32,583 nt of DNA from Aeriscardovia sp. GTDB taxonomy: Bacteria; Actinomycetota; Actinomycetes; Actinomycetales; Bifidobacteriaceae. The stretch lies in contig JAGBRC010000025.1 of assembly GCA_017632535.1 (NCBI GenBank), positions 1 to 32,583 on the forward strand. The letters run 5' to 3'. Positions 1 through 7,680 of this stretch are shown piece by piece; the stretch's first letter is position 1; each line of letters starts with the position of its first letter. Both the position numbers and the translations under genes were made by a program. Under the pieces are notes generated by a model. It did not search any database, had not been told where the DNA came from, and saw only the letters and a program-made list of their open reading frames with translations.

Positions 1-1326
1 CGGCCTGGAGCCCAGGTTGGCGGCCATAAACAGCGATCCGAAAAAGGCCCACCAGGAATTTATATGGGGCAGGCCCCTCTTCGTCCTTTTCGACATCTCC
101 CAGCACCACAGCCCGAAGAAGGTGAAAAAGATCGAGCAGGTGATGGGGACGGCATAGGTGTTGGCCTGAAAGTCTTCAAAAAAGAGCCCGCAGCCTATGG
201 CCGCAATCCACTCCACCAGAAGGCAGGCTGCGGGGCTGCAGTTTTTGAGGTAGGAAGAGGCGGTCTTGAAAATCAGGAGGGTGAGCGAAAGCACGTCCAG
301 CATCACAAAGACCAGCACCGCATCCGGAGTGGGAAGGCTCCGGCCTCCCGTGAGAAGAGAGAAGGGGACAAAGAAGAGGAGCGCCGGAATTACCCCGAAG
401 TAGCAGTAGTACTTCCCCTTGAAGAAGGCTATATCCCAAAATATAGTCCCCCCTCCCGTAATTTTGCTCCTCGCCGCCTCGTCATACGGATTTTTGAGGG
501 CGGCGAGCTGGGGATTTACGGGAAGATTTAGCCAGGTGTGGCCGTGCAGGAGGGCGCGGGCGAGCTGGTCATAGAGCTCGAAAGGCGCCCCGCCCGCGTC
601 CCCCACGTATATCCGCCGCGCCTCAAAGATGTACCAAATGCCGACGTAAAAGGCCATCAATAGGAGGGTCGAAAGGGCGATGAGGGAAATTTGGAAGGCA
701 GATCTCAAGCTGAGGTCCATTTTGTAGAGAGGAGAGGAGGGGCCGAGGAATACGGCCAGGATCACGACCAGGAGCATGAGCAGGATTCTGAGGGGGCTGG
801 CGTCAAAAGGCACCCTGGGATTGACGACGACTCCATAGAAGGCAAACGGCTTCCCCACATCGGATCTTATCTGTACGAGGATGTGCTTGTAGGATCCGGA
901 GGCGTTTATATAAAGGGAGCTGGGGCAGGAGGGGTTCAAAAGCTGCCAATAGTTGGAAGCGTGGGCGTCGCTGGATCCGGGAAGGAAGCTTTCCACCCGA
1001 AATTCCATCCCCTTTGCATCGGTTGCCCCAGGAGAGCCTATGAGTCTCACGTACTTTATGGGCTGAGAGGAGGAAAGGTCGATTGTAACTTGTGGCGCGG
1101 AGACGTTCCAGCCGTCCGCCCCGGCGTCCTTTTTGGAGTCCATGACGAGGCCTTGAGTATTGGAAGAAGAGAGGACCTCAAAGGAGGGAGAGGCCGAGAG
1201 GGTCTGCCAGAAAGGGAGGTTGAAAAGGAAAAATTCCAGCAGGGCCGAAAGGACTAGGCAAAACAGCAGAAACTTCCATCTGCGCTTCGCAAAAGCTTTC
1301 CACTCGAACAAACCGTCAAAGTCCAT
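1..1326 (-). CDS. Polytopic membrane protein, 3' end beyond window
   Basis: The reading frame starts at ATG 1326 and stays open for 442 codons to the left edge, so the C-terminus is missing. The N-terminus is a short basic cytoplasmic segment (WKAFAKRRWK) followed by a first membrane helix at about residues 17-38. A hydrophilic, probably extracytoplasmic domain of about 130 residues follows. From about residue 180 there are several strong hydrophobic segments (for example ILLMLLVVILAVFLG), typical of multi-pass glycosyltransferase-like or polysaccharide-related membrane proteins. No catalytic motif could be assigned with certainty. The plus-strand frames over this stretch are low-complexity shadows. 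There is no strong Shine-Dalgarno site; an AGG lies 9 bases upstream of the ATG. The gene diverges from the thioredoxin gene across a 208-base gap. Function is unknown; a role in cell-envelope glycan synthesis is only a guess from topology. Confidence 0.72.
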   Translation of the reverse strand, partial: MDFDGLFEWKAFAKRRWKFLLFCLVLSALLEFFLFNLPFWQTLSASPSFEVLSSSNTQGLVMDSKKDAGADGWNVSAPQVTIDLSSSQPIKYVRLIGSPGATDAKGMEFRVESFLPGSSDAHASNYWQLLNPSCPSSLYINASGSYKHILVQIRSDVGKPFAFYGVVVNPRVPFDASPLRILLMLLVVILAVFLGPSSPLYKMDLSLRSAFQISLIALSTLLLMAFYVGIWYIFEARRIYVGDAGGAPFELYDQLARALLHGHTWLNLPVNPQLAALKNPYDEAARSKITGGGTIFWDIAFFKGKYYCYFGVIPALLFFVPFSLLTGGRSLPTPDAVLVFVMLDVLSLTLLIFKTASSYLKNCSPAACLLVEWIAAIGCGLFFEDFQANTYAVPITCSIFFTFFGLWCWEMSKRTKRGLPHINSWWAFFGSLFMAANLGSRP

Positions 1327-1534
1327 GTTTGGGCGCCTGCGCGAAAAAGCTGCACCTTTGCTTTTTTTTGCCTTCAGAGTTGAAATCAAAGCCACGCGTC
1401 CCTCAAAGAAAAGTATCCACTACATTCTACAAGTTTACAGATCTCTCCCCCTCTCCTTCGGCCATAAGGGACGTGGATTAAAATGTATGTAAAACGGCGC
1501 CCTAAAAGGGCCGACAAAGTTGAAAGGAGCAGAA

Positions 1535-1852
1535 ATGGCTACATGCGTTTTCAACAAGGAAGCATTTGACAAAGCCATATCTGAAAACAAGCTGGTCCTC
1601 GTGGACTTCTGGGCTACCTGGTGCCCGCCTTGCCGCGCCTTCGGACCGATCTACGAAAAGGCCTCGGAAGAGCACACCGACATCGTCTTCGGGAAGGTGG
1701 ATGTAGACGACAACCAGGATCTGGCCGCCCAGTTCTCCATCCAGGCCATCCCGACCCTCATGATCGTAAAAGACGGCAAGGTGATCTACCAAAAGGCCGG
1801 AGCCCTCAATGCAGAGCAGCTCGAAGAAAAGATAAAGGAAGCGCTCAAGTAA
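1535..1852 (+). CDS. trxA: Thioredoxin with WCPPC active site
   Basis: This is a 105-residue thioredoxin, the usual length of the family, with no signal peptide, so it is expected in the cytoplasm. It reduces disulfides in client proteins and is itself normally reduced by thioredoxin reductase. Visible hallmarks are the strand VLVDFWATWC with active site WCPPC at about residues 28-32, the buried Asp of VDFWA, the cis-proline loop (IQAIPTLMIVKDGK) and the C-terminal helix. The active site differs from the canonical WCGPC by Pro in place of Gly, a form more common in TlpA/DsbE-like proteins. The start is ATG 1535, preceded by GAAAGGAG at 1522-1529; a TTG 15 bases further upstream overlaps this site and is unlikely. 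The wall-hydrolase gene follows after 24 bases with its own strong ribosome binding site. Confidence 0.93.
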   Translation: MATCVFNKEAFDKAISENKLVLVDFWATWCPPCRAFGPIYEKASEEHTDIVFGKVDVDDNQDLAAQFSIQAIPTLMIVKDGKVIYQKAGALNAEQLEEKIKEALK

Positions 1853-1876
1853 CCTGTCAAACCCGAAAGGAGGACG

Positions 1877-2893
1877 ATGGCGAATCACCGTGGGGGCAAA
1901 GGATCGTTCTTGGGCCCGAAGGCGGCGGCCATCGCCCTTTCCATATTGGCTGCCGTATGCCTTTTGGTGTGGGGAGGGCTGGCCATGGACGGGCTCTACT
2001 CTAGAAACAAAACGGCCGCCTCTTCCCTCATCCCCGCCCCCTCTCAAGCCGAGGAGGATTCCTACTTGACAGACAGGGTGGGCGGGGCCGAACCCGGCAT
2101 GAGCTACATAAAAGTCGTCATCAACGGCCAGTCCAGGTTCGTATTCGGAATGCACTTTACCGATGTAAAGTCCGTACTGCAGCAAGGAAATATCACCCTC
2201 CAGTCGGGAGACACGGTCACTCCCTCCCTGAGCACTGCAGTGAATGAAAACACCGTCATCACTATAGACAATCCCAATTCCCAAGTCACCACTCAAGACA
2301 GCCCCATAGCCTACAACGTAATTACCAAAGACGATCCCTCGATGGAAGTGGGGACCGAAAAGGTCCAGACGGCAGGCAAAAACGGAGTGATGCAGACGAC
2401 CAAGCTTGTCCAGCGCACAGGCTCCAAAGTAGCCTTTTCAAATACCATCGTCTCCTTTGTCAAAACTGCGCCCACAAATGAAGTGATTCTGATTGGCACA
2501 AAGTCTATTTCCGAATCGCCCCAAAGTTCTTCGCAGTCTTCCTCTCCGTCTTCCCAGGGCCAGCAGTCTTCTTCTCCGTCTTCTATCGGCACCACCCAGG
2601 CCGTAGGAACGCCCCAAAAGATAGCCGAGCAAATGCTCGAAGAGCACGGATGGGGAAGCGAGCAATTCACATGCTTGGTAGAGCTGTGGCAAAAGGAATC
2701 GGGATGGGACGTCACAGCTGAGAACCCTTCGGGAGCCTACGGCATCCCGCAAGCCCTTCCCGGATCCAAAATGGGGCCGGGCTGGCAGACGAGCGCCACG
2801 GTGCAGATCTCCTGGGGCCTTGAATACATCGCCACCCGTTATGGCACGCCTTGCGGGGCCTGGGCCCACGAAGTGGCAGACAACTGGTATTAA
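1877..2893 (+). CDS. Secreted DUF348/G5-domain protein with C-terminal transglycosylase-like domain
   Basis: This 338-residue exported protein probably binds and cleaves peptidoglycan outside the membrane. A basic N-terminus and a hydrophobic segment at about residues 13-36 form a signal peptide or anchor. Residues about 75-135 (starting YIKVVINGQ) resemble the ubiquitin-like DUF348 module, and about 140-210 match a G5 domain (EVGTEKVQTAGKNGVMQTTK). A Ser/Gln/Pro-rich linker (about 212-245) leads to an SLT/lysozyme-like domain with WQKESGW, where E274 would be the catalytic acid, and GAYGIPQALPGSKM. Resuscitation-promoting factors and aggregation-promoting-factor proteins share this layout; the C-terminus here is closer to the second. 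The start is ATG 1877 with AAAGGAGG at 1866-1873. A strong terminator follows the stop. It may be cotranscribed with the thioredoxin gene. Confidence 0.85.
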   Translation: MANHRGGKGSFLGPKAAAIALSILAAVCLLVWGGLAMDGLYSRNKTAASSLIPAPSQAEEDSYLTDRVGGAEPGMSYIKVVINGQSRFVFGMHFTDVKSVLQQGNITLQSGDTVTPSLSTAVNENTVITIDNPNSQVTTQDSPIAYNVITKDDPSMEVGTEKVQTAGKNGVMQTTKLVQRTGSKVAFSNTIVSFVKTAPTNEVILIGTKSISESPQSSSQSSSPSSQGQQSSSPSSIGTTQAVGTPQKIAEQMLEEHGWGSEQFTCLVELWQKESGWDVTAENPSGAYGIPQALPGSKMGPGWQTSATVQISWGLEYIATRYGTPCGAWAHEVADNWY

Positions 2894-2901
2894 TCCTCAT
2901 T

Positions 2902-2931
2902 AAAAAAGCGCGGCCGCCCCGCGCTTTTTTT
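2902..2931. terminator. Bidirectional rho-independent terminator
   Basis: The arms GCGCGG and CCGCGC form a GC-rich hairpin bounded by A6 on the left and T7 on the right. It can therefore terminate both the plus-strand hydrolase gene (stop at 2893) and the minus-strand gene whose stop codon (2932-2930) lies at the edge of the T-run. Confidence 0.9.
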
Positions 2932-4411
2932 ATTGCTTTTTTGCCGTAGAGGAGGACTGCCCTTGAGGGGCAGAAGAGGGTGACGAAGAAGAAGAGCTCG
3001 AGGAGGACGTCCCGGAATTTGGACCCTCGAGATTGCCTTTATTGGGGCCGGCCATAGTTTGGTTGTAGGAATTGGCCCCGTTTCCTGCATCGGGAGTAGA
3101 AGTGCTGGAGGAAGATCCCGAAGAGGGAGACTTGGAACCCTGCGCAGAAGAGTTCTCCCCCTCTGTCTGCTGGGCCTGCTGCTTTAAACTCTGAAGTTTT
3201 TGCTGCTCGTACTGCTGCGCGCTGGCCGTGACCTTCTCTATCGCCTCTTGAAGGGCGGTCTGGGCTGAAGTCATCTGAGAAGCGGTAGAGGAAGTGTCCT
3301 GATCTACGCTTTCAGCCTGGGAAAGGGCCTTCTGCAGGGCGGTTATAGTGGCAGGATCTGCCACTGCTCCATTGTTTTGGCTCAAGGCCTGCTTGCCCGA
3401 AGTTATGGCCTGGGCGAGGGAGGTTTTAGCCTTGTTGAGCGCCGCCTCAGCCTGAGAGTTCTTCAGCGCCTGGATGTCGGTCTGGGTCTTGGAAATCAAA
3501 GTATTAATCTGGCTGACGGCCTGGTTCATTGACTGCGCGTTGGAATTGAGGAGCGCAGCCGAGGCAGAAGTGGGGCAAGAAATAGCCACAGGAAGGGTAG
3601 TGTCCACGTCGGACTGAAGGGCGGAGACGAGATCCCCTCCGGCCTGAGAGTAAACCATTGAGTCGAGCTCAGACTGCGCGGTAGCTATCACCTGTTTGGC
3701 GTTGGCGGAGGCGTTGTTTAGCTGGGTCTGGATTTGCTGGCAGGTTTCAAGCGCCCTCTGCCTCCTATTGGTGCTCCACCACCACCATCCCCCGAAACCT
3801 AGGCAGATGAGGACGGCCAAAACGATTATGAGCGCTATCCATCCCCCTTTGCCTTTTTTGCCTTTTTTGCCCTCCTTTTTTTTCTTCTTTGAAGGTTCAT
3901 AGGCGTCCTGGCCATAAATCTGTCCCGCGGGGGTGGAAGGGGGAGGGGTAAAGGCAGCCTGCGTCGTGGCGGGGAAAACTTCGGAAAAATCATAGGTGCC
4001 CGTGCCGGCGTCGTCATACCCGTCGTCTCCGTCATAGTCCACATACCCAAAGTCTTCAGGGGTGGCGCGGCTCTCGGCTTTTCCGTATCCCTCGTCTTCC
4101 TGTCCCACAGGATTTAGGTACATAGTGGTTTCTGCAGGACTTTCAGATTCTGCGGGGCTGGCAGGGGAAATGACCCGGGTCTCTTCCAAATCCTGCGCCC
4201 GCCCCACGGGCCTCATGCTCAGCCTTGTGGGAGCGCTGTCACTTGAAGGGGCGGCCGGGGGCATGACCTGAGTCTCCCCGACAGGTGAGATAACTTGAGT
4301 TTCTTCGTCGTTTCTTGAAGGGAGTGGGACTTTGTCCTTAGCCGGCTGTTTAGGGTCCGGAGGTGTTGGAGGAATGATCTGCGTTTCTTCGTCGTCGCCG
4401 CTGCTTTTCAT
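2930..4411 (-). CDS. Single-pass membrane protein with repeated ETQ(V/I) motifs and Ala/Gln/Ser-rich extracellular region
   Basis: This 493-residue protein belongs to no enzyme family I recognise. The first 190 residues are acidic and proline-rich and carry a repeated motif: EETQIIPP, EETQVISP, GETQVMPP, EETRVISP and a weaker AETTMYLNP. Such ETQ/ETT sites resemble those phosphorylated by actinobacterial PknB-type kinases and read by FHA domains. A lysine run (about 177-191) precedes one membrane helix (about 193-215, ending GGWWWW). The rest is probably extracytoplasmic: helical and rich in Ala, Gln and Ser to about residue 420, then a low-complexity Ser/Gly/Asn tail. Topology is predicted as N-inside. 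The start is ATG 4411 with GGAGG 9 bases upstream. A role in envelope signalling or structure is inferred only from layout. Confidence 0.82.
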   Translation of the reverse strand: MKSSGDDEETQIIPPTPPDPKQPAKDKVPLPSRNDEETQVISPVGETQVMPPAAPSSDSAPTRLSMRPVGRAQDLEETRVISPASPAESESPAETTMYLNPVGQEDEGYGKAESRATPEDFGYVDYDGDDGYDDAGTGTYDFSEVFPATTQAAFTPPPSTPAGQIYGQDAYEPSKKKKKEGKKGKKGKGGWIALIIVLAVLICLGFGGWWWWSTNRRQRALETCQQIQTQLNNASANAKQVIATAQSELDSMVYSQAGGDLVSALQSDVDTTLPVAISCPTSASAALLNSNAQSMNQAVSQINTLISKTQTDIQALKNSQAEAALNKAKTSLAQAITSGKQALSQNNGAVADPATITALQKALSQAESVDQDTSSTASQMTSAQTALQEAIEKVTASAQQYEQQKLQSLKQQAQQTEGENSSAQGSKSPSSGSSSSTSTPDAGNGANSYNQTMAGPNKGNLEGPNSGTSSSSSSSSSPSSAPQGQSSSTAKKQ

Positions 4412-4510
4412 AAATCGGAATCCTCCAAAATTGCTCTATCAGATTGCAACTCAATCAATATGCAAAATAATAGAAAAAAATGACAATTTTGACAAAACCC
4501 CATAAAAAAG

Positions 4511-4584
4511 TGCCCCCGCAGGGACTCGAACCCTGGACACGCGGATTAAGAGTCCGCTGCTCTAGCCAACTGAGCTACGAAGGC
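4511..4584 (-). tRNA. tRNA-Lys (anticodon CTT)
   Basis: Read on the minus strand, the 74 bases fold as a cloverleaf. The acceptor stem is GCCTTCG with CGGGGGC (including T-G pairs), the D arm is GCTC...GAGC-like, and the anticodon stem-loop GCGGACTCTTAATCCGC has CTT in the loop. The T arm is CAGGG TTCGAGT CCCTG and the discriminator base is A. CCA is not encoded. A run of six T follows directly (4502-4508 on the plus strand as A-rich sequence) and may end transcription. Confidence 0.95.
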
Positions 4585-4616
4585 AACAACCCAGATTGTA
4601 GCACAACCTTTTTCTT

Positions 4617-6014
4617 TTATACAACCCTAGGAAGAAACGCCGTAGGCGCCAAGGTGACACGAACATTTGCCACCTTGGATCCGGAGTTTAAAGAAATGTT
4701 TTTCACCGTCACAGTGCGCCTGGAAAACTTTTTAAAGTCGTCATCTGTGAGAGAGGAAGGGGATTTGACCATGTTGAGGATGAAGCCGGATAGGTCCAGC
4801 CCCTCGGCTTTGGCCTGGGCGAGGGCCGAAAGGTAGGAAGCTTTAAAGCCCCGCGTGAAACGCACTCTTCCGGGAGAAACGCCGTAAAAGTTCGAACATA
4901 CGTAGGCAATTCTGGGAAGGAGAGGCAGAGATCCCTTGTACGGCTTTTTTTCCATGGGGCGCCTTTTATCCAGACGGGAAAGGAGGGCCGAGCCCAGGGC
5001 CACAAGCTCTTTTTGCCCATCTTTTGCAGGGTTTAGGGATAAAACCCCGGGGAAGGGTACCTGTCTGTTTTCGCCTTCAAAGACGTTGAGGAGGGGGATG
5101 GGCTCAATCCCAAGGCGGCGCATGCATTTGAGGCCCGCAAGATACCTCCAAGCCAAAGGTCCCTCCATGCTGCTTCTCCTGGCTACAGCCACTGCGGCAC
5201 AGGGCAAAGGGGAATGGCGCTTAGAGGCGGTATCCAAGTACTTTTGCATGCCCATGTCAAAGCCGTATCCCGCTTCCATGAGGACGAAATCATATTCGCA
5301 TAGGGCCAGATCCAGCGCAGAAAGCCCGGGAATGCCCAAAGATACGTTCGCAAAGGGGCCGCAGTACATATACACGGGAGATCCCCGCAGGGTGGAAAGG
5401 AAAGAAATCCGGCATGCGGGCTGAAGGACCGGCCACGCGGATTCCAAGGGAAGGTCTTTTCCCTGTATGAATTTTTCCCCCCGCTTTCCAGCCGTGATGT
5501 CTTTAAGAGACTTTTCCAGCTCGCCCCGGCTGCGGGAAAGCACCCTTATCTGTTCCAATTCCCCCGTAGGGGTTAAAACGAAAGTTTCCTCTATCCCTCC
5601 GGCTTTGACTTTTCTCAGATATTTTGTGGGAACGTCTGAGGTGCGAGAAAGGAGTACCTTTCCCTCTCCCTCGAGCTCCTTTTCGGCAAAGCCCACCAAA
5701 AGATTCTGATAGGCCCCCACCCGGAGCATCTCCCCTTGGAGCCCAAAATCGGCCTCCTCGGCTTCCTTGAGCCCAGAGGCGCCCACCCCGCTAGCTCCCC
5801 CCTTGGCTCCCGCCGCGCTGATCCCCATGCTGGGCTGGCGAAGGACGGCGCAGGCGGAGGCCCCAGCGATCCTAAGGGCATCGAGCAGGGCCAGAGTGCA
5901 GCTGGTCTTCCCTTCCCCCCTGGAAGCGGCAAGGGGGGGCGCGGCTGTAACAAGGACGAGGCGCCCCTTCTTTTTTGGATGCGCCTCAAAGGCGCTCTGG
6001 GTCAAAACGGTCAA
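4617..6014 (-). CDS. Divergent formate-tetrahydrofolate ligase-like protein
   Basis: The 465-residue product aligns by eye with formate-tetrahydrofolate ligase (Fhs), which makes 10-formyl-THF from formate, THF and ATP, but it is shorter than the usual 555-560 residues. Recognisable blocks in order are the P-loop region (TAAPPLAASRGEGKTS, residues 23-38), LRQPSMGISAAGAKGGASG (Fhs: REPS-LGP-FG-KGGAAGG), a block matching HFTGD-FHAIGAAHNLL (here GLQGEMLRVGAYQNLL), CGPFANVSLG (Fhs: GGPFANIAHG), LMEAGYGFDMGMQKY (Fhs: TEAGFGADLGAEKF), and GLDLSGFILNMVKSPSSLTDD (Fhs: MAKTQYSLSDD). The N-terminal YGKYKAK region and parts of the middle are missing, and many substrate-site residues differ. The start is TTG 6014, six bases after GAAAGGGGG. 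Activity may be altered or lost. An open frame with conserved block order argues against recent decay. Confidence 0.75.
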   Translation of the reverse strand: MTVLTQSAFEAHPKKKGRLVLVTAAPPLAASRGEGKTSCTLALLDALRIAGASACAVLRQPSMGISAAGAKGGASGVGASGLKEAEEADFGLQGEMLRVGAYQNLLVGFAEKELEGEGKVLLSRTSDVPTKYLRKVKAGGIEETFVLTPTGELEQIRVLSRSRGELEKSLKDITAGKRGEKFIQGKDLPLESAWPVLQPACRISFLSTLRGSPVYMYCGPFANVSLGIPGLSALDLALCEYDFVLMEAGYGFDMGMQKYLDTASKRHSPLPCAAVAVARRSSMEGPLAWRYLAGLKCMRRLGIEPIPLLNVFEGENRQVPFPGVLSLNPAKDGQKELVALGSALLSRLDKRRPMEKKPYKGSLPLLPRIAYVCSNFYGVSPGRVRFTRGFKASYLSALAQAKAEGLDLSGFILNMVKSPSSLTDDDFKKFSRRTVTVKNISLNSGSKVANVRVTLAPTAFLPRVV

Positions 6015-6035
6015 AACGGCCCCCTTTCAGTTAAA

Positions 6036-6071
6036 AAAATTGCACCGGAAGGATGCTCCCGGTGCAATTTA
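6036..6071. terminator. Hairpin terminator after the dipeptidase gene
   Basis: Perfect 12-base arms (AAATTGCACCGG at 6037-6048 and its complement at 6059-6070) enclose a 10-base loop. The arms end in A/T tracts, so the hairpin can act on minus-strand transcripts leaving the C69 gene just upstream (stop at 6089). It separates that gene from the Fhs-like gene. Confidence 0.85.
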
Positions 6072-6088
6072 AAGCCCTTTAGATGAGT

Positions 6089-7618
6089 TTAGTTGTCGGA
6101 GAGGTAGAAGGAGTTGTTCATCTGCATGCTGGCAGAATAAATGACCTTCTGCAGCAGCGCGTCGGTCTCCTCCTTGATCTGGGCGCAAAGCTTCTCATTG
6201 GCGTCTTCGAGGATCTGGTGGACTTCCTTGTCGTCCATGCCGGCATCCTTCAGGCCCTTGCTTTCGATGAGGGCGTCGGTATCCTTGACGTCCTTGTGCC
6301 CGATGGCGATGGTTTCGAGCTGGTAGTTGCTCAGATCCATCTCCATGGAGCTAAAGTGCGCGTCGGCCATGCAGGCGATGAGCCTGTCTTGCCAGTAGAG
6401 GTAATTGGTGTCAACCTTGGCCCTGGCGCCTTCGATGTAGTCTACGCTCTTGTCGATGTTGGTGTAGATGGGCAGGAGGGTGGCATAGGGAATGGAGCCG
6501 TATGCGACCCACTGGATGGCCCTGTAGCTTTCGCCCGCGTAAGGCCTTATCTGCAGCACCGACAGCTCGCTTGTGCGGTTGATGCCGATCGGCCTGTAGA
6601 GCTTGCGGGAAACCTTGTCCCCCTTGGGCCCGTAGGGATCGTAAATGGTGGACTGGTAGTGCCCCGCCATGCAGTAGTGCACGTCCTCTATGGAAATCTT
6701 CCTCTCGGGGCTCCTGGACCAGGGTATGTCGTCGGACTCGGGAGTGTGGAGGGCCTGGGGGTTGTCCCAATCTTCGTCATAGGGGTTGAGGTACCTCTGC
6801 ATGAACCAGGCCCTGGGAGTGTTGTAGACGTGGTCGAGGTCGGAGCGGGATCCGAACACGTCCCTGGGGTTGAAGTGATCCTGATCCCCGTCGATATTGG
6901 TGTTGAGGTGGTTGTCGCGGATGAACTCGCGCAAATCCTCAGAGCACATGTAGTTCTTCTTGTCGCCCATGGCGTCTATGAGGTCGAACTCGTCGATTCC
7001 AAGCTGGTTGGGCATGGTCACGTAGCAGTCGTCGGGAACCCTCTTGGCAATCCAGTGGTGGCCGCCCACAGTCTCCAGCCACCATATCTCGTCTCCATCG
7101 CAGAAGCCTATGGCGTTGGGCTCATAAGTGCCGTACTTTTTCAGAAGCGAGCCCAGCCTGAGAGCGCCTTCGCGGGCGGTCTTCACGTAAGGAAGGACTA
7201 TGGTGACGAGGTCCTCTTCACCTATGCCTCCGGGAACTTCAGGGACGTATCCGGGCTCGCCGGGCTTGCCTTTGGCGGGCTGAAGGACGATGTAAGGATC
7301 GGCCCCCAGCACCCTGGAGTTGGTGGTAATGGTCTCAGTGGCGGTCATTGCCACGTTGGCAGCGTTGATTCCGGCTTCGCCCCACACGCCGTCCTGCCTG
7401 ACGGAGTCGGGCACGCAGGTGTAGCGGATGGGATCGTCGGGCAGCTCGAGCTCGATGTGGCTGCATACGGACTTGTAGTGCCTGGGCTGATCTGCAGGCT
7501 GGACGACGACAAACTTCTTGACGTTGAACATCCCGTTGGGGGTGTCTTCGTTCCTGGCCATAATTGTGGACCCGTCATAGCTGGCGTTCTTGCCCACGAG
7601 GAGTGTAGTGCATGGCAT
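6089..7618 (-). CDS. pepD: C69 family dipeptidase (Ntn hydrolase)
   Basis: The product is a 509-residue cytosolic peptidase of family C69, which removes or splits dipeptides and short peptides. The N-terminus MPCTTLLVGKNASYDGST fits the family pattern; the Cys at position 3 is the expected N-terminal nucleophile of an Ntn hydrolase after removal of the leading residues. Other family blocks are IMARNEDTPNG, GEAGINAANVAMTATE, GFCDGDEIWWLETVGGHHW and the middle FNPRDVFG. The ATG at 7618 is preferred over the ATG at 7645 because it places Cys3 correctly and is preceded by AAAGAGGAC. Length fits the family (about 470-520). It stands 62 bases downstream of alsD and is closed by the hairpin at 6036-6071. 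Confidence 0.93.
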   Translation of the reverse strand: MPCTTLLVGKNASYDGSTIMARNEDTPNGMFNVKKFVVVQPADQPRHYKSVCSHIELELPDDPIRYTCVPDSVRQDGVWGEAGINAANVAMTATETITTNSRVLGADPYIVLQPAKGKPGEPGYVPEVPGGIGEEDLVTIVLPYVKTAREGALRLGSLLKKYGTYEPNAIGFCDGDEIWWLETVGGHHWIAKRVPDDCYVTMPNQLGIDEFDLIDAMGDKKNYMCSEDLREFIRDNHLNTNIDGDQDHFNPRDVFGSRSDLDHVYNTPRAWFMQRYLNPYDEDWDNPQALHTPESDDIPWSRSPERKISIEDVHYCMAGHYQSTIYDPYGPKGDKVSRKLYRPIGINRTSELSVLQIRPYAGESYRAIQWVAYGSIPYATLLPIYTNIDKSVDYIEGARAKVDTNYLYWQDRLIACMADAHFSSMEMDLSNYQLETIAIGHKDVKDTDALIESKGLKDAGMDDKEVHQILEDANEKLCAQIKEETDALLQKVIYSASMQMNNSFYLSDN

Positions 7619-7621
7619 ATT

Positions 7622-7680
7622 TTTGTCCTCTTTTCTAGAACTCATAAACCATTATCAGCTCTTTTACAAGAGAATAACAG
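7622..7680 (-). promoter_or_regulatory. Possible promoter of the C69 dipeptidase gene
   Basis: The gap between alsD and the dipeptidase holds, on the minus strand, TTGTAA followed after 17 bases by TATGAG, a weak -35/-10 pair. A small inverted repeat (CTCTT-4-AAGAG, 7659-7672) overlaps it. There is no T-run, so it is not a clear terminator. The dipeptidase may also be reached by read-through from alsD. Confidence 0.3.

Noticed and set aside
64-1257. Plus-strand frames at the left edge
   Set aside because: They are rich in Gly, Arg and Glu with no domain, while the minus strand encodes a continuous hydrophobic membrane protein.
4480-4836. Plus-strand open frame over the tRNA-Lys gene
   Set aside because: Its start region is the antisense of the tRNA (peptide PPQGLEPWTRGLRVRCSSQLSYEG is a well-known tRNA artefact), and the rest is a shadow of the Fhs-like gene.
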